A stretch of 64,000 bases of DNA from Parus major. Its lineage: Eukaryota > Chordata > Aves > Passeriformes > Paridae. The position numbers were made by a program, and so were the translations under genes. The stretch covers positions 6,039,433-6,103,432 of the forward strand of contig NC_031783.1 of the NCBI RefSeq assembly GCF_001522545.3, in the 5' to 3' direction. A model generated the notes under the pieces. It was not told the DNA's origin, made no database searches, and worked only from the letters and a program-made list of their open reading frames with translations. Shown here in pieces: positions 63,401-64,000 of the stretch (the first letter of the stretch is position 1; each line of letters opens with the position of its first letter).

Positions 63401-64000
63401 TATGAAAGAAAAACATGGACATAAATTATGTAAGAATTCTGATTTATCAAATATAAGCTAGGAAAGAGCAATTATATGAACTGTATACTGAGACAAAGTA
63501 AGATAGTATTACTAACAATCTCCATGCTTTTTTTCTTCTCAGTTTTAACATATTTTGGAACAAGATTAAGTAAACATCAGTATAACATGTAACTGAATGA
63601 CAGCAGGGAAGTAGCTGGAGAACTTAACCTTATACTGTAATGGACTATCAACAGCAAGCAGGAAAGGTGAATTTCCTGTATATGAAGGTATTTTATTCTT
63701 CTCCGTGATTTTTTTGTTACCCCTGGTAAAGTGAAGAACTACAAAATGAGACAGTCTTTTAAAACTGTACAATTATTCTGACAATGATGCATTGGTATTT
63801 ATGTAGGAACTATTTTACCAGAAGTACAGATGATGGGGAGGGAAGGATGCATGCTATATTATTCCCTCACAGAAAAGAAAAATCAATCCATTCTCATAAA
63901 TAATATACAAAATTCTCAGGAAGATCTAAATTGAATACACTTAAGATGTCACCAGGGTTCTAAGCCTCACTGGCCAAAGAGCGGGCTAGGAAAGAGCTTT

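Larger units (their letters stand above)
49466..64000. other. Intergenic region downstream of CLEC16A; no gene found
   Basis: This 14.5 kb is AT-rich with scattered short open frames on all six frames and no frame with splice-linked similarity to a protein I know. Several overlapping frames at 57010-57337, 59786-60233 and 61898-62263 are locally long but unrecognised. I looked for the RMI2 and SOCS1 genes that follow CLEC16A in mammals and saw nothing resembling the SH2/SOCS box or the RMI2 OB fold. I saw no clear CR1 or LTR. Simple repeats are listed separately. Confidence 0.6.

Noticed and set aside
1..64000. C-type lectin domain, suggested by the gene name
   Set aside because: CLEC16A is misnamed; I see no spaced Cys, WND or EPN pattern of a carbohydrate-recognition domain in the 838 residues.
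1..64000. CRISPR arrays, operons, tRNA or rRNA genes
   Set aside because: No regularly spaced repeats, no prokaryotic gene packing and no cloverleaf or rRNA sequence were seen.

Overview
This window looks like a piece of a bird chromosome. It is AT-rich vertebrate DNA with long introns and GT-AG splice sites. It carries two antisense 3'-end fragments of CR1, the dominant avian LINE, and one LTR-like repeat of a kind I recognise from bird genomes. There are no bacterial-style operons, CRISPR arrays, rRNA or tRNA genes. One 35-base run of N (46294-46328) marks an assembly gap.

Positions 1282-45821, + strand, hold eighteen coding exons of CLEC16A (KIAA0350; Drosophila ema and C. elegans gop-1 are homologues). 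I call them w1-w18. Joined at GT-AG junctions they give one open frame of 838 complete residues plus a split leucine, ending in TAA. The first ~200 residues (the FPL domain) lie upstream of the window. The protein matches human CLEC16A, as I remember it, from the residues just after the FPL domain to the C-terminus, with no missing exon, frameshift or internal stop. The gene appears functional. Its last exon continues into a 3' untranslated region of about 3.6 kb with several AATAAA signals; the best distal one is at 49442-49447.

Introns occupy most of 1-45480. The largest (35791-45480) is about 9.7 kb. Notable contents are a protein-like orphan segment with its own AATAAA (4733-5265), an LTR-like repeat whose end lies close upstream of exon w11 (19168 to about 19830), the CR1 fragments (about 25446-25590 and 27301-27560), short tandem duplications (7450, 17718, 38416), and a small CpG cluster near 41480.

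From about 49466 to 64000 I find no supportable gene. It is probably the intergenic space beyond CLEC16A. In mammals SOCS1 and RMI2 follow CLEC16A, but I see neither here. I found no clear evidence of a novel multi-gene system. The most unusual items are the orphan coding-like block in the intron after w3, a conserved short block inside the otherwise divergent CLEC16A tail, and splice-site peculiarities that suggest alternative isoforms. All comparisons with human CLEC16A come from memory and should be checked by alignment.
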